Positions 63,173 to 64,000 of a DNA stretch of 64,000 nt are shown here, piece by piece. How positions within the stretch are numbered: position 1 is the first letter of the stretch; the number at the start of each line of letters is the position of its first letter. The translations under genes were made by a program, and so were the position numbers. The notes below the pieces were generated by a model that saw only the letters and a program-made list of their open reading frames with translations, did not search any database and was not told where the DNA came from. The DNA comes from Winogradskyella sp. J14-2 (GTDB taxonomy: Bacteria; Bacteroidota; Bacteroidia; Flavobacteriales; Flavobacteriaceae): the NCBI RefSeq assembly GCF_001971725.1, contig NZ_CP019388.1, positions 1,302,001 to 1,366,000 on the forward strand, in the 5' to 3' direction.

Positions 63173-64000
63173 ATGAGACAGTTTTACATTTTTATTTCAT
63201 TTTTGTTTTGCGCACTTACTTCTTTTGCTCAAGTTACCTATAATGGTAATGGTAATTCTGGTTTTGGAGGAGCAGTTGGTGGTAGCAATATGACTATTAC
63301 AGACAACGGAACAGACATCACCATTACGTTTAATCGAGGTCCAGGCACTTTTGACAACGAAATGGTTATCTATATCGATAGCAGAACAGGTGGGTTTAGT
63401 TCTACGGTGGATTTTGCTGACCCAGATAATGGTGACAAGTTACGCAGAGCCATAAATGGTGCTGGTACTTTTGCTGGTGCTACACGCTCTACAGTAAATT
63501 TTCCTGTGGGAATGGAAGCTGATTTTGCTATTGCTGTGAACACCTCTTTTGGTGGACTATGGGAATTGGTTAATAACGCTTCGTTTCCTTTTATATCGGG
63601 TGTTGGAAACCCAACTAGTAATACCGAAACTAGCTTCACGATGAGCTTTTCAAAGGCAGATATTGGTATTGGTGTCAGTGACGCCATTGAATTTACATTT
63701 GTTGTTACCTATCTTGATGGTTTTGGTGGTGGTGGAGTATTTAGATCAGATGAAGGCTATGGAAATGGATTACCCACAGGCAATCCAGGAACTAGTGATA
63801 TTACCTTTACAACATCAGAGTTATACCGAGAGTCTACCACATATACCTATAACAGTTCTTGGTCTCCAAGTGATCCCAACGGTACATCTACTCTAAATGA
63901 TATATTTTTAATAACGTCAGATAATGCTATCATTTCAACAAATACTAATGCAAAACTCGTCACTGTAAGTCCAGGAGCGGCTTTAACAATAAATTCAGGT
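63173..64000 (+). CDS. Partial secreted beta-rich protein, paralogous in part to the preceding gene
   Basis: The frame opens at ATG 63173 and continues for 276 codons without a stop to the window edge, so the C-terminus is missing. It begins with a signal peptide (MRQFYIFISFLFCALTSFAQ), followed by a Gly/Asn/Asp-rich beta domain. Near the window end it has TYTYNSSWSPSDPNG and then KLVTVSPGAALTINSG, closely parallel to YAYSNGSWYPTNPDN and VVVSPGAGLDVETGN in the neighbouring large T9SS protein. A T9SS C-terminal domain beyond the edge is therefore likely but not seen. It has its own -7 element and is separated from the previous gene by a terminator. Confidence 0.85.
   Translation, partial: MRQFYIFISFLFCALTSFAQVTYNGNGNSGFGGAVGGSNMTITDNGTDITITFNRGPGTFDNEMVIYIDSRTGGFSSTVDFADPDNGDKLRRAINGAGTFAGATRSTVNFPVGMEADFAIAVNTSFGGLWELVNNASFPFISGVGNPTSNTETSFTMSFSKADIGIGVSDAIEFTFVVTYLDGFGGGGVFRSDEGYGNGLPTGNPGTSDITFTTSELYRESTTYTYNSSWSPSDPNGTSTLNDIFLITSDNAIISTNTNAKLVTVSPGAALTINSG

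Overview
The window reads as chromosomal DNA of a low-GC marine-type Flavobacteriaceae bacterium (Bacteroidota). The evidence is gene content: T9SS C-terminal sorting domains, PorT, a TamL-like lipoprotein, a short region-1.1-less RpoD, Omp28 and flavobacterial AccD. The repeated TANNTTTG promoter element and the lack of obvious Shine-Dalgarno sequences agree with this. I could not assign a genus. No rRNA, tRNA, CRISPR array, prophage or intact insertion sequence was seen.

The first part (1-33 kb) is mostly housekeeping. It holds a partial unknown gene at the left edge, pruA, a secreted T9SS lipase-like hydrolase, rsmG, a fatty-acid desaturase, an aspartate-type aminotransferase, a patch of very small membrane proteins (one apparently split by a stop codon), and the trkA-trkH potassium uptake pair. 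Then come ubiE-porT, a SpoU methyltransferase, a TamL-like Omp85 lipoprotein, fbaA, accD, a PAS histidine kinase, rpsO and pnp. These are followed by a beta-barrel/TlpA pair divergent from an Omp28 lipoprotein, the proCBA proline operon, a small unknown protein, rpoD, rpe and a CBS-domain protein. Strong hairpin terminators separate many of these units.

From 33.7 to 59.6 kb every gene lies on the minus strand and forms a surface-polysaccharide locus. The distal end holds export and initiation genes: Wzc-like tyrosine autokinase, Wza-like exporter, a WecA/MraY-type initiating transferase, WecB, a WecG/TagA glycosyltransferase and an alpha/alpha-toroid-like protein. Upstream lies a tightly packed run (41.8-59.6 kb) that starts with nonulosonic (legionaminic-type) acid synthesis: a CapD-type dehydratase, LegC aminotransferase, a sugar N-formyltransferase, LegI/NeuB, LegG/NeuC, a PtmE-like nucleotidyltransferase and CMP-sugar synthetase. 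It continues with a sulfotransferase, flippase, putative GT52-like transferase, polymerase, three more sulfotransferases, an O-acyltransferase, a GT4 transferase and an alcohol-dehydrogenase/Gfo-Idh fusion. Together they suggest a Wzx/Wzy-made, sulfated polysaccharide containing an N-formylated nonulosonic acid.

The last 4 kb carry two plus-strand secreted proteins. The first is a complete 1039-residue T9SS cargo with a Calx-beta domain. The second is a partial protein cut by the window edge that shares a module with the first.
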